DNA from: Diphasiastrum complanatum | Taxonomy: Eukaryota > Streptophyta > Lycopodiopsida > Lycopodiales > Lycopodiaceae | Assembly (NCBI GenBank): GCA_029204225.1 | Contig: CM055096.1 | Coordinates: 47,439,079-47,503,078 of the forward strand | Length of the DNA: 64,000 nucleotides | Reading direction: 5' to 3' | Part shown: positions 1 through 11,400 of the stretch, in pieces | Numbering within the stretch: the first letter of the stretch is position 1 | How the letters are laid out: every line of letters starts with the position of its first letter | The notes under the pieces: model-generated | Seen by the model: only the letters and a program-made list of their open reading frames with translations | The model's database searches: none | What the model was told of the DNA's origin: nothing | Position numbers and translations under genes: made by a program

Positions 1-92
1 CTCATTGTCAAAAAGTGAACCGAGCTTAACTGGATGCTTAACAACGTATTCTGGTCTCATTTTGGATACCCCAACTGAATTTGAAGGAAGCG
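1..92 (-). other. Open frame at the window edge, possible exon of the same minus-strand gene
   Basis: On the minus strand one frame is open for about 30 codons to the edge and reads VSKMRPEYVVKHPVKLGSLF. An acceptor-like ttcag precedes it near position 75, but its phase does not fit the phase-0 donor of the LPA1-like exon at 321, and I cannot match the peptide to LPA1. It may be a real exon reached with different splice sites, or chance. Confidence 0.2.
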
Positions 93-320
93 AAATTTGC
101 AAAAAAAAGAACACACTTTTGCTTATCTGTGATCATGTGAATGTTGATTAGTGTAGCAAAAACAATCCATCAAACAATGGACTGTGATTCCACTAATTCA
201 TTTACTTTAGGCTGAATGAACATGTACCACTAGAAATTATCTCTTGCAGCTTATAACCGATCAGAGATAAAAAAAAAAAAATCTGCAACTGCAAAATCAA
301 ACTATGCATTCACAAGTTAC

Positions 321-500
321 CTTGAAAGCATGGCGTGGCTTACAGCCCATAAGCTGTAATGTGCTTTGCAGCACTGGTCTAGTGTAACGTGCAGACGGCA
401 TTAAAAGCTTTGCTTTGCTCAACTCTTCCTTTATTACTCCTTCAGTGTCAACAATTTTGTCGCATACAAGGACATAAAGTAATTTGGGTCGATCTGCCAT
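321..500 (-). CDS. First coding exon of an LPA1-like P-loop NTPase (2-phosphoglycerate-kinase-related) gene, partial
   Basis: Seen: 60 codons from ATG (complement of 498-500) to a consensus donor, AAG followed by GTAACT at 320 downwards, ending in phase 0. The peptide begins MADRPKLLYVLVCD and contains RYTRPVLQSTLQLMGCK followed by RHAFK, the strongly conserved N-terminal block of plant LOW PHYTIC ACID 1 proteins. Known of the family: these carry a P-loop kinase-like domain further downstream and affect seed phytate; the exact reaction is unsettled. The P-loop itself lies beyond the left edge. An in-frame ATG two codons upstream (504-506) is an alternative start; I chose the inner one because MAD/MAE-type starts are usual in the family. 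The frame stays open upstream, so a 5' UTR intron is possible. No later exon can be assigned in the window. Confidence 0.8.
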
Positions 501-1311
501 AGTCATGCAAATGATACCCTTATAAACAACTGGGGAAGAAGCCACAATAGCTGAAACAAACCAGTCCAACAAAAAGAGAATCTCATGTAAGTGCAATTGC
601 ATTCTAGACTTACATAGCCAGCACAGTAGAGCTTTCAATTACTACAGAAACGCACTCAGTTCGGAAAAAGATACCTTCGTACATGTGCTAGCTACCTCTC
701 ATGCTACCCATTGAGATAGCTAAGCTGAATTCACCATTCTGCATTGAAGATCTAGTACTTGACAAAAGGACATGTAAATAGAGATGATATAAGCTTAGCT
801 ACCAAATTGTCAGAAACAGACGAGCAGCTTTCTGAGTGTAGAAACATACAAGTGGCACTCTATGCTAACAGTGAAGCCTAAGACATTTGTGATGAGCTGG
901 TTGTTGATTGATGCATTACTCAAATCAAAAAGTGAATGTCCTGCTTGCTTGCTACAGGCTTCATAAAGATCATGACCATAGATTGTTTTCCAAAAATAAA
1001 AATTGACTTGCTAAACATATAGTCTGTGTGCGCAATCTCTTGCCTGCATACTCTAGTCTTTTGGCTTTACTAATATCTAAGTTGGTTCTATACAATGTTT
1101 CCTGGACTGGTTTGAATCTTGTCTGATTCCAAGGAACAAATTTAGAATCAAATTTAGGGTTTCCAGAAAATGATAAATATTAGTGATTTGAAGCAGTTGG
1201 GCTTCTAGGCATATAATTACAGCTTGTTTACATCTATATGCAAATATTTATTGCTTGTTGGTTGTCTATGTCCTGGCCAATGCCCAACAAATGACTCTTG
1301 GATACTGAGTT

Positions 1312-1367
1312 TGTATCTCTTGAATTTAAGAGTGTTACTTGTATCTCTTGAATTTAAGAGCGTTACT
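1312..1367. repeat. 28-bp tandem duplication
   Basis: Two adjacent copies (1312-1339 and 1340-1367) of a unit beginning tgtatctcttgaattt, differing at one base (agtgtt versus agcgtt). Confidence 0.85.
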
Positions 1368-2519
1368 GCTTATAACTTACTACTTTAATTTTAATGCTGA
1401 ATTCTAAATCCTGATTGCGGTTTGCAAAGTTCAAACTCCAATGAGCAATGAGCCATGAATACAAGATTCAAATTGTAAAAGTATTTGTAATAAACTGATA
1501 CTAGTAGTATGTCGAGATTAGCTAGAAATTAGAACTCTAGAACTCTTAAAAGTTAACCTCAAGAGTCAAGACCTTAGACTATAAGCCGAGCTCCAACTTT
1601 CAACAAATCACAATACAATATATAATTGCAATCTGGACATTGGGATTGACACATACTCAATAAAGAGCTTGGAGGAAGGCATATAAACCCTCCTCTTGTG
1701 ACCTAGGGTGTAGGTCTAGAACCATAGTCACGTCGATGGCATCTGGATTGACCTATGCAATTACCAATAGCCCATTTTCATGCGTCATGAATTTAGGGGT
1801 GGTCAGGAATCATGACTAAGGAGTCACGACTCACTACTCGTCATGAGTCATGACTAGAGAAGCTAGAGCAATTAGCCAATACTCACAACTTTTCATTTTT
1901 CAGCAAATAGCAATTACAAACTAGAAACTACAACTGACCAATGACTCTTGAGACTTGAATCTTGAGTTGGATTCACAATAATAAAGACTAAATAGTACAT
2001 ACACAAACCTAATTTACCTGCATCGGTTCTCCTATGTCTTTCAATTTCTTCAAATTTTGCAAGTTGGCGTGCAAATACACCAACCTATCTAACTATGACT
2101 TGGTGAGATTGTTCCCCCTTTTTGTGTGTGAGTGAAAAACACTCCAATTCCTCTCACAAGCGACCGTTGTACAGTCCTGTCAAAAGATTCAGGGTGCAAG
2201 CTTCTACAACTTAGGAACGCTACAAAATATAATTCACATAATTATGCAGCATGGATGATGATCCCTAAAGCGGTAGATTCTTGGAAGTGTAGACAATAGA
2301 ATGTTATAATTTACCATCATAGAATTTCAATAGGTCATAGATCATCGTGTTCAATGCTGAAGAATCAAAATTTGCATACTGCCAAACTTCAGCCAATAGA
2401 TCAACATTCCTGACCTACGAAGTGCCATGAATATCAAAACTCCACGACCTCACTAGGAGGTCATCCCATAGTGCCTCCTGCTAGGCTACACTAGGAAAGA
2501 AACAATTCATGTAAGCAAA

Positions 2520-2566
2520 CCATCTGTCTCCAAGCTCTTTGTACCATCTGTCTCCAAGCTCTGTCT
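2520..2566. repeat. 24-bp tandem duplication
   Basis: Two adjacent copies of ccatctgtctccaagctct plus a short spacer, starting at 2520 and 2544. Confidence 0.85.
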
Positions 2567-2589
2567 TGAAACTACCAATTAGACCTTTT

Positions 2590-2805
2590 GGAAGGAACTA
2601 AGGTACACCTGGTGTTTCACGTAAGTCAACTTAAGAAAAGTCTATGTAAAGGGGATCATCTTGGTTTTAGAGATATATTGGAGTTGTAAAAGGAGTCATT
2701 TGGTGTGACCTGTTTTTGAACCTAGTAAGACCTTGGATACAGAGACGAGACGTTTATGTAATCATATAGTTACCGAGCATCTGGTTCGATGGAGGTAGTA
2801 CAGAA
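2590..2805 (+). pseudogene. Ty3/gypsy integrase C-terminal relic
   Basis: One frame reads KVHLVFHVSQLKKSL near 2599-2645, matching the widespread gypsy integrase tail HPVFHVSQLK. About 70 bases on, another frame reads EPSKTLDTETRR and then TEHLVRWR, matching the EPE-x-ILD-x-R and LVKWKG-type tail that follows in gypsy polyproteins. The two frames are separated by a stop and a shift, and nothing upstream is recognisable, so this is an old truncated fragment. No LTR is visible around it. Confidence 0.65.
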
Positions 2806-4118
2806 AGTGGCTGATTGGTAGCATTGGCCCTGTAGATTGGTACCATGTAGCCTATAGGCTATTGATTAATGACTGATGGTTGTCGAATTCTACAGTTGTA
2901 AAGTTTATTATAAATTAGTGGGAGTTGTGAGGCTATTTCACTGTACTATGTATAACATAACATGCAAGATGTATTTTGTTCCTAGAAGTTCCGTACAAAG
3001 TTCTAAGCAAAAAACCCAAAAACAAAAAAATAAAATTAGAATAGGCGGTTTAGAGGACAATGTTTGCAAACATTTGTGTCCCTGAACTTGCAAATGCTTT
3101 TGCAAACCTTCATGTTTGCTTGTAACTATGGGACCTCAAAGCTATACATCCAAACACCCAATCTATGGAAACCTTAAACCCTAAATAGTAACTCAAAGTC
3201 ACAGAGCCCTAAACCCAAAACAATGATTGTCCAACACATTCACGTATTGCTTATAAAATTGGACGAAATGCTAACTTGGCCAAGATTTTGCAATTGTTAA
3301 TGCAAAAAATTAGATTTGACACAAATTGTGATTTTAGTTCTAAGGTATCCACTTAATCACCTTCATCAATGCTAAGTTGAAGAACCAAAAGTGTGAGTCT
3401 TCTCTTGTTCATGAGTTTAAAGATAAAGTCCAATCAAGTACTTTTTGGGGGTCATCTAATGAAAATGGAATAGATTTCCTATGCTAGCACATATCGTCAT
3501 ATGTATTGAAATTTGGATACACAAAAGATTTCACTAAAAGTTGATATCAATTCTACAGCATAGATGAAAATGGAGCTCCATCTATGGTTAGAGGAGCTTA
3601 AGTAAGAAGAGAAGACTAGGCAATGTTGGTATATAAGCAAACAATACTAATTTTCACTTTTAGAGACAAGCTTATAAACCACAGATAAAACCAATGACTA
3701 GTAAAAAATGGTGCAGTCTTGCAACATAACTCAAAGATGAATCTAATGGCATACTAGCATCATGAATACATCCAAATACCCAAACCGTGGAATCCTAAAC
3801 CCTTTACAATAATGCAAGACAGTGAAGAACCCTAAACTATAAACAGTGCTTAAGAAATTGTTACCACAATGCTTGCATTAGATAAAGCCACATAATGAAT
3901 TGCAAAAATATACATCCACTTTAAACAACACACTTTATAGACCACAGAGATAAAGTCAACTAAATGTTTTTATAAATTGTCAGTGAAAGGGTACATCTTG
4001 CAAGTAATATTACAAATAGTAATAAGTGATAATTTTACAAAATCTTGATAATTATAAAGCCTGCACCCTAAGTGAATATAGCTCCTACATCACAATTTCT
4101 GGCTAGCGTGTTGTTATT
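2806..4118. other. Intergenic, nothing recognised
   Basis: AT-rich sequence with scattered short similarities (for example aaccctaaa-type phrases near 3174, 3207 and 3794). No coding, RNA or repeat structure that I can support. It ends at the target duplication of element A (4119-4123). Confidence 0.5.
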
Positions 4119-4123
4119 TATCC

Positions 4124-4232
4124 TGTCCTAAAACGTGGGGATGACCGGCAGCGGAAGCTCGAGGCTTAGAGCGTAAGCGTGTAGGAACGGAAACGCAACA
4201 GTTAGCAGCAGAAATATTCAAGTAGAAGAATT
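4124..4232 (-). repeat. 3' LTR remnant of element A
   Basis: Matches 6726-6834 of the 5' LTR with few changes (tgtcctaaaacg versus tgtcgtaaaacg) and stops abruptly at gaattcat, where coding sequence begins. Confidence 0.85.
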
Positions 4233-5751
4233 CATGGATGGAGGCTGTCTGAACCTGTTCGACCTTCTGGGTTGAACTTCGGTCCTTTGATGTGGGTTGA
4301 CTCGTTGAGGTTCTGACTCATTGTGTGAGTCAGCGTCGATATTCTGCAGTTGAATCCCTGGATCGAAATTGTCTGGTTGCTCGATCCTTGGGTCGGATTA
4401 ATCAGCAGCTTTCCCTTTGTGGTTGATGAACTAATCTTCCACGAAAATGACATCTCTACTGGTGAATGCCTTCTCGGTATCCAATTTGTAGAGCTTGTAT
4501 GCCTTGTGGTCTGGGAAATAGCCAATAAAAATCGTTTTTCTGCTCTTATCATCCAACTTTCTTTTTAAATCTTCAGGGATCTGAGCGAAAGCGATGCATC
4601 CAAACACTCGAATATATTTGAGTGATGGTTTTGATCCTGTCCACACCTCATAAGGTGTCTTGTCGTTCAAGGCTTTGGTGATGGATCGATTCTGCAGTAG
4701 TAACAGCTTCTACCCAGAATTTCTTTGGAAGAGAGGCATGGGCCATCATGCTCTTGGCACTTTCGATGAGTGTCTGATTCTTCCGTTCAACCATTGGACT
4801 GAGGTGAGTAGCTGGTTGTATATTGTTGATGTATCCCGTTGGCCTTGCAGAACTCCTTGAATTCTGTGGAGATGTACTCTCTCCCTCCATCTATGCCCGA
4901 GCCTTGATCTTCCTCTGGGTCTGGTTTTCTGCAGACGCCTTGAACTGCTTGAAGAACTTGAATGCTTCGGATTTGTTCTTCATATAGTAGGTTGCACTCC
5001 TTCGAGAAAAGTCGTCGATGAAAGTTAGGAAATAGAGAGCTCCCCCTATGGAAGCAGTCTGCATCGGGCCACAAATGTCGCTATGTACAAGGTCAAGCAA
5101 GCCCTTGGATGTATGAACTGAGTCTGAACTGAAGGGACTCCTAGCATGTTTGCTGATAATACAGCTTTCGCATGGAGAAGTTGGCTTGCTCACTGAAGGC
5201 AGATCTTGTACTAGACTCTAAGCTGACATTTGCTGAATATTGTTGAAGTTAAGATGGCCAAGTCTGAAATGCCACAACATATCAGTCGATTCAGAAATCG
5301 TTGTGTGAAGAGCTTGACTGTTAGAATAATAGCAATGGCTGAGTTTGTAAAGATAGTCGCTTCTTCTTCCGTAGGCCAGAACCTTTCGGGATTTGTCAAG
5401 AATTGTGCAGCCGTCTGTATCGAATTCGACCCTCCGACCTGAATCAGTGATTCTGCTCACTAAGAGCAGATTCTTGGTCAGATTTGGAATGTGGAGAACG
5501 TTGGACAGCAACTTGACCTCACCTCTTTTGAATTCAACCCTGACTGTTCCTTCACCTTCGATTGAATATCAGAAGTTGTCTCCAAGTTGCACAACTCGAG
5601 AGTGGGTGAATGACTTATAGTCTTTAAACCAGTCGCGATGGTGAGTCATGTGTTGAGTTGCTCCGGAATCTAGATACCAGGAATCGATATCCTGTTGTTC
5701 TCCGACTTTGGTCATGAAAGCTGTTTCATCTTCTTCTTCTTGTTGCTGATT
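4233..5751 (-). pseudogene. Copia protease-integrase of element A, broken and cut short
   Basis: The protease motif YLDSGATQHM (near 5675-5640) keeps the catalytic DSG. Next come the integrase zinc-binding region (LWHFRLGHLNF, then CESCIISKHAR), the core D (HSDICGPM) and the ERKNQTLIESAKSMM segment, with frameshifts between them. The second core position reads SGIDGGREY where relatives have RSDRGGEY. The end is the linker before reverse transcriptase (RRSNRFRQPPS), cut at 4232. Stops near 5218 and 5560 and several frame changes show decay. Confidence 0.82.
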
Positions 5752-6618
5752 TTAGTGACTGGTTGTAGCACTATGTGCTTGTTGTTGGAACTGCTGCTTC
5801 TTTTCGTTGTTGTATTTCAAAGTTCGGCAGTCCTTGATTCCGTGGCCAGTCCTCTTACAGTATCTGCAAAAAAGTTTCTGTACTGGTTGGAATGATGAAG
5901 AGCTTGAATTCGATCCTGAACCGGAATTTGGTTCAGACTGCATGTTGCTCTTCTTGTCAGTATAGCCTGACTTTGTAGATCTCTTAAATCTAAACTTCTG
6001 ATTTTTTGAATACAGAGCTTGAGGATCCGATCCTGAGCCTGAGGAGGATGTTGATCTTCTGATCTCCTCTTGTAGGAGCAACGAAATTACTCTTGATAGA
6101 GTGAGGTGCTCCTGGGTAGAAATTGCCATTACCCAATTTTCGTAGGCTTCACGCAGACTCGATAATAGAGTCATGAGTGCATCGGAACCTTCTATGACTG
6201 AGCCGGTTGCAGTCGTCTGCTCCATAAGATTTTTGAAGGTGTTGAGGTGACTCGAAACACTATCTGCATCAGACATTCTGAGGGTGAAGAATTTCTTCCT
6301 CAGATGAAGCTTGGACGTAACGTCTCTGATGTCGTAGAGAGTTGCTAGGATGTCCCATGCATCCTTAGCAGTCTGAGCAGCACGTATGTGGTTGATCTGA
6401 GTATCCTTGATGTTGAGGGTGATCATGGCAAATGCTTTGCCATCTCTCAGTCTCCACTTGGTGATGACGGCTGCATCACCTTCTGGTTTGAGCTCTGTGC
6501 CATCAACGATGTCCCACAGTTCTTTGGCTAGAAGTATAACCTTCATCTTGAATTTTCAGAGATGGTAGTTATCTCCATCGAGTTTGTCAATGAGAGATGA
6601 ACTAGATGATGGATCCAT
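5752..6618 (-). pseudogene. Copia gag of element A, broken
   Basis: Gag binds and packages element RNA into virus-like particles. The frame starts at ATG 6618 (MDPSSSSSLIDKLDG), has an in-frame TGA near 6559 where relatives have the Trp of HLWKFK, then is open to 5752. It carries the UBN2/DUF4219 copia gag core (LWDIVDGTE near the N-terminus, LHLRKKFFTLRMSD centrally) and a CCHC zinc knuckle CRYCKRTGHGIKDC (spacing CX2CX4HX4C) close to the end. The copy at 17249 is clearly homologous. Confidence 0.85.
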
Positions 6619-6713
6619 TTTGGTTGAACGAGATCGTTGGTAGAAACAACGATTGTCGGAATATTGTTGGCTACGCGTTTGCTAGAATAGAAATGCAGAT
6701 TACTGAAATGCCC

Positions 6714-6725
6714 GCTCTGATACCA
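6714..6725 (-). promoter_or_regulatory. Primer binding site of element A, initiator-Met tRNA type
   Basis: Minus strand reads TGGTATCAGAGC immediately downstream of the 5' LTR, the standard complement of the 3' end of plant initiator methionine tRNA. Confidence 0.9.
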
Positions 6726-7625
6726 TGTCGTAAAACGTGGGGATGATCGGCAGCGGAAGCTCGAGGCTTAGAGCGTAGGCATATAGGAACGGAAACGCAA
6801 CAGTTGGCAGCAGAAATATTCAAGTAGAAGAATTCATACAAATTGCGCAAATGAACAACACAGTAGTGAGACAAAAATTGCACTCTGATTAATATCAACA
6901 GTGAGTACAATGGCTTGAAGTAATCACTTCAGCTTGCTGAGCATGATAACGCTGGCTACAGAAAACTCTGATTGAAAATGGAATTCAATTAACACTTACA
7001 TAGCTTGATTCAACTAATATATAGATTTTACAAGTGTCGAGAGAAAAATATCTTATGCCTTAACTGCCATTTATTCCAGTTTTGCATCTATACAAAATTG
7101 GTAACCGCCCTTAGGATATTTGTTTCTCTAGCTATTTTAGGGTTGATGATAAGTTGGTGATGTCGGTCTGCCAATGTAGCAAAAACCCGAAAAACCCGAA
7201 AGTGCCCTTTAGACTGAAGGTATGCAAATCCTGAAGGTGCCTTTAGACTTAAGGTATGTAAATCACGAAGGCGCCCTTAGATTGAAGGCGAAAAACGCGA
7301 AAAAGCTGAAGGTGCCTTAGACTAAAGGCCGAAGGTGCCTTAAAATGGTTTCTAAGGCATTCTGGTCACTTTGTCACATTTCTCGCGAAGAGGCGAAAAA
7401 GGCGAAGGTGCCTTAAAATGGTTTCTAAGGCATTCTGGCCACTTGGCCACTGTGTCGCATTTTTCGCGAAGGTGTGAAAAAAGGCGAAGGTGCCTAAAAA
7501 ATGGTTAAGGCAAAAAAATCTCAAAGGGAAAAATGTGAAAGTTCGAAACATGTAGTCGGCCTTCGATTTTCAGGATGCTCATTACTTGAACGATTCATTT
7601 GAAGCTGAGCATAAGAAATCTAACA
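6726..7625 (-). repeat. 5' LTR of copia element A
   Basis: 900 bp, TG...CA ends. On the minus strand it begins TGTTAGATTTCTTATGCTC and ends CGTTTTACGACA directly against the PBS. The upstream (U3) part, about 7190-7520, is built of imperfect subrepeats of the type gaaggtgccttaaaatgg. The last 109 bp are duplicated at 4124-4232. Confidence 0.88.
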
Positions 7626-7630
7626 TATCC

Positions 7631-8380
7631 ACCATTATGACCATAGCTCTACCACACCAATCGATGAAGAAAGTCTCACAAATCCTTTGGCCTGCACATC
7701 ATCGTGCACTTGTTCAACATCACTATCATCTAAGGTATTTGGTGCCCTAAACTCAAGAAGTCTACACTCCTCATGCATCTCAGGTTCACCCTCACCCAAA
7801 ATTGACACATGACATGCAAGACACAACGCCACAACAACCTGTGCACAACATTTGATCTCCCATTCAGATTCTCAAAATTTTACAACGATCCTTTGGTGGC
7901 AAAGCATTCTCGATGCACATTCTTCCTTGTACAAACCCTTGTCCTAATTTGGCATAACAATAGCCCAAAATCAATGGACTCTGTTGCAAAAATCAAGATC
8001 TAGCATCGCAAGCCAGTATAGACCCTGTTGTTGAAAACGTTTATTCTCAGCGTTTCTCATAAATGTGGCATTCGTGTATATCCGTCGGATAACATCTAAA
8101 ATTCGTTAGCAACTCGCCTGCATCCTGATTGACGTAGTTGCACTTCAGTATTGGAAGAAGTCACGCAAAAGAGCACTTCTCCAACACCAAATGTCCGGAC
8201 GATGAGAGGAAATATTCTACAGTTGGAATGAACGTTTCAAGAAGTAAAAGACTGATAAGAGACAAATTAATAGATGTCAATTCTTCCAGACCTGTATTCT
8301 ATCCCTCTCGACCTGTGTTGAAGAAGCAGCCTCACAATCAAAAATACGGTACTGGCAGAGATCTCACAGAAAGCATAGAA
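7631..8380. other. Host flank of element A, no gene recognised
   Basis: Begins with the right target duplication. A minus-strand open frame at 7635-7832 reads VSILGEGEPEMHEECRLLEF; it does not resemble anything I know, and the surrounding frames close quickly. It could be an exon of the gene-like segment at 8380-9116, but there is no proof. Confidence 0.3.
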
Positions 8381-9116
8381 ATAGCTTCCCCGCCAACAAA
8401 CGACAGATATTTGAACGTAAAAAATACCTGAAAATTCACCTTTCACAATCAGAAACAAGATGCAAAGATCCATATTCTACCTGCTGAAAATTTTGCGAAA
8501 ACTCCACGACATTTCTCCTCTGATGGACAGAGCGGGGTGGCTTTCACCATCTGAATGCCATTGATGCTTGCACACACTGGCTATAATCATCCGGCTATAC
8601 ATGGATCCAGACGATATTGCGCAAACAGAAATCCTTGCCTTCAATGCCCCGCATTCACCTACACAATGCAAGAAAACTAACGCGGAAAGGCGCGTTCTGC
8701 TGCAAACAAATTAAGCAACAATTGCAAAGCAATTACAGAAAAGATGAATTCCTGTTCTTCCCCTAGTCCACGATCTAACAACGAAAGATTTGGAGAAAAT
8801 CCCCCTCTCTTTCTTTGCAACTCTGCTCTCTCTCGCCATCTCTGCCGCAATGTTTCCTCCTCCCTCTCCCTCTCCCTCTCTCCCCCTCTCTCTCGTCCCC
8901 TTGTATCTTAATGACACGGGACGAACTATACCCACCACCGTTGATTTTATCATCAACGCTCAGATTCTGACACGCTCAGATTCAACCAGAAATAGGAATT
9001 GTCGGGTAATGATTAATTTGGTTGGAGGGCTTTGTGGGTTCTCTAAGACTGAATTTGGGTGGGCCCTAGAAAGGGAGTGTCATATGTCTGTTAAGAAGAT
9101 TAGAGATGAGGTGTGA
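8381..9116. other. Gene-like segment: pyrimidine tract and short open frames, strand uncertain
   Basis: A pure CT-rich run at about 8868-8904 (tcctccctctccctctccc and similar) is typical of plant 5' leaders. Plus strand: ORF 8790-9116 (MEKIPLSFFATLLSLAISAAM) looks signal-peptide-like but is driven by the low-complexity run. Minus strand: ORF 8477-8671 ends in GEMSWSFRKIFSR next to a cag-GTAGAATA donor-like site. Neither peptide is recognised. I record it as a possible first exon or promoter. Confidence 0.25.
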
Positions 9117-10149
9117 GAGGTCCTTTTCGAGTACATGGCTAACACCTTTGTCTTCTCTCTTATCCACACTAGTAAGAGTGAGTCATGTGTGTTTAGATTC
9201 AAGAAAAAAGGACTTTCATCCTAGGAATCAATCCCTTATCGTTTTAACTTGATTACGTGCTCGAGTGAGTGAGATTCAAGAAAAAGATATGTTATCTTAG
9301 GAATCTCTTTTTTCTGGCTCGACCCATACATGCACCACACATGCATCGCTTAACACATAGTCAGCATACTTTTCGGACAAATGTACAATGCCTACACATA
9401 ATCTAACCCACCAAAAACACAAGGCTCCGAAAAATTCAATTGAGTAGCAAGAGAGTTACAATATAAAGAATCATACCAGGAATTTCTCCCTTGCCCAACT
9501 CGTCCCAACGTCCTAGACCATCCTACGAATCATGGAGTCTTCTAAACTCTTATTCCTTCTTATTCATATTTTGTGTGTGGCACTTTGATAGCCACCTATA
9601 TATTTTGTCATACAAATAAAATATTTTAGCTCTCATCGACCCATGACCATGACCATGAAAATTTTGATGACATATACACTTGGCTCACAATTTTCTTTAA
9701 AGGATCTTTGAAAATGAAAGTGTGGGCCCCTAAGTTGGATAAGAACATGGAGATTGGACCTGTCCCTATATGTGAGTGCGCAAGGACAAGCCAAAGGCTT
9801 CAAATTGTTGTAGTTAAGTCTAGATTGTTTGTGTGGTTGTGTCTCAACCTTTCTAGGGCATTGTAGAATATTATGCCCATTTGCAAGTTTTTGTAATGTA
9901 GATAATGTATATGGATGCAAGCACATTATTTTGAGCTACTACTAATTATTAGCAACAACTATTTGAGAGTGTGTCTTCAAGTTTTGAACTAAAATGTGCA
10001 AATTGAACTTGCAAGAAACATAGGTGTAAAGGTATTGAACATATTGTTGTGTTTGTGAGAGTAAATGTCTACTCTTATTTGAGATACTCTTGAGATATGA
10101 TAAACCTAATGCTACCAAAAGACATAATTGCTTCGATTGAGCCTCCAAG
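9117..10149. other. Intergenic, nothing recognised
   Basis: A direct repeat of a phrase around gattcaagaaaaa occurs near 9195 and 9271. No supported gene, RNA or element end. Confidence 0.45.
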
Positions 10150-11050
10150 ATAGTACTACTCCAACTCATGCTTCATGTACACCAAGCCATAATCTGAAGT
10201 GCCTTTGACATATCGCAGAATGCGTTTGGCTGTCTTCCAATGCGTTTTCATAAATGCTGCCATTAACTGACTTGCAATACCAACAGCATAGCATATATTT
10301 GGCCTTGTCATGGTAAGGTAAATCAAGATCCCTATTAACTGTCTATACAGCGTAGCATCAAATGTTTGTGATTCGTCAAGCTTAGAAAGTTTTTTACCTA
10401 GCTCAATGGGAGTGTTCACTAGCTTGCAATCATGTACCCTGTGCAGCAATTCTCTTGACCTGTGTTAGTCCCAACTCATGTCCTTTTTGCCACACCTCCA
10501 CTCCAAGGCAATAATGCATTAGGCTGACATCTGTCATCTTGAATTGATCCATGAGATCCTTCTTGATCATATCTATCATCTCTTGATTATTTCCCGTAAT
10601 AATCATGTCATCAACATTTAGAGCAATCAAAGCAATCATACCATCAAAGCATAAGACATAAAGGTTTGGATCGGAGTGTGTTCTCACCATCCTCTTAGAA
10701 AGTAGGCATCAATCTTGTTGTACCATGCACGTGGTGCATGTTTGAGACCATAAAGTGCTTTCTTCAATCAACATACTTTATGCTCATGTCCTTTCGTTAC
10801 AAAGCCTTCAGGTCGATCCATGAACACCTCTTCATCTAAGTCACCATTTAGAAAAGTAGATTTCACATCCATCTGATGTAAAGGCCAACCCAAATGTAAA
10901 GCTAAAGCAACAAGTAGACGTTGAGTATTCCACTTACATAGTGGTGCAAAGGTCTCCTCATAGTTGATGCCTTTACTTTGCACATAACCCTTGATTACCA
11001 ATCTTGCCTTGTGCTTTGCTATACTTCCATTTGCATGGTACTTAGTTCTG
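10150..11050 (-). pseudogene. Copia reverse transcriptase relic H
   Basis: Minus-strand frames read, in order, ARLVIKGYVQSKGINYEET (10.99 kb), MDVKSTFLNGDLDEEV, ALYGLKHAPRAWYNKID, NVDDMIITGN (10.6 kb), HYCLGVEVWQKG, then LTMTRPNICYAVG and KTAKRILRYVKGTSDYGL (10.2 kb). This is the copia RT core up to the start of RNase H. The YVDD box has become NVDD, and at least two frameshifts break it. RNase H and the LTR are missing on the left. On the right it stops exactly where an LTR-like sequence starts at 11053. Confidence 0.82.
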
Positions 11051-11052
11051 TA

Positions 11053-11400
11053 TGTTGGATTTCAATGCTCAGGTTCAAAATCCATTCAATAATGAGCAAC
11101 CTGAAAACCTGTCAAAATCTGACTACATCGACTTTGAAGTCATCAAAGTCATCGACTTCATCGACTTTGACTTCTCTCATGTATATACTCAAATTACTTC
11201 GACATTCTATCATCAGTCGACAATCGACTCCATGAACATTCCTTCAACTCACTCGACATCGACTTCATCTACTTCGACATTAACTCCATCGACAACTCGA
11301 CTTTGTCGACTTGCTTGACTTCATCAACAATCCATCAAACTCTTGACTAACTCAACATTGACATTCTCTCCTCAATAAAAGTCGATCCACGTACTATTAG
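11053..11400 (+). repeat. Copia LTR fragment related to those of elements A and I
   Basis: Begins TGTTGGATTTCAATGCTC and continues to a phrase close to the first 60 bases of the LTRs at 16754 and 7625 (minus). It then consists of tcgact/tcgaca-rich subrepeats (11128-11310). The right end is not clear; a full LTR of this type would end in CA, and I cannot find the matching target duplication. The reading frames here are low-complexity artefacts. Confidence 0.55.

Larger units (their letters stand above)
501..2589. other. Intergenic, no gene recognised
   Basis: AT-rich sequence upstream of the LPA1-like exon. It presumably holds the promoter and any 5' UTR intron of that gene, but I cannot place a TATA box or start site. 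It contains two short tandem duplications, listed separately. No long reading frame resembles a protein I know. Confidence 0.5.
4124..7625 (-). mobile_element. Ty1/copia LTR retrotransposon A, internally deleted, with intact outer ends
   Basis: Both outer ends are present and flanked by the perfect 5-bp target duplication tatcc (4119-4123 and 7626-7630). Order on the minus strand: complete 5' LTR (6726-7625), PBS, gag, protease, integrase, then a direct jump at about 4232 into the last 109 bp of the 3' LTR. Reverse transcriptase, RNase H, the polypurine tract and most of the 3' LTR are missing. The deletion junction shares gaattcat with the LTR, suggesting microhomology-mediated loss. Gag and pol carry stops, so the copy is dead. 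Its LTR is related to those at 16754 and 48104. Confidence 0.9.

Noticed and set aside
7366-7551. Phe-rich 61-aa frame
   Set aside because: Translation of the gaaggtgcc subrepeats in the LTR of element A.
11052-11318. Ser/Thr-rich frames in the tcgact-rich stretch
   Set aside because: Low-complexity subrepeats inside an LTR fragment give long open frames in several phases.
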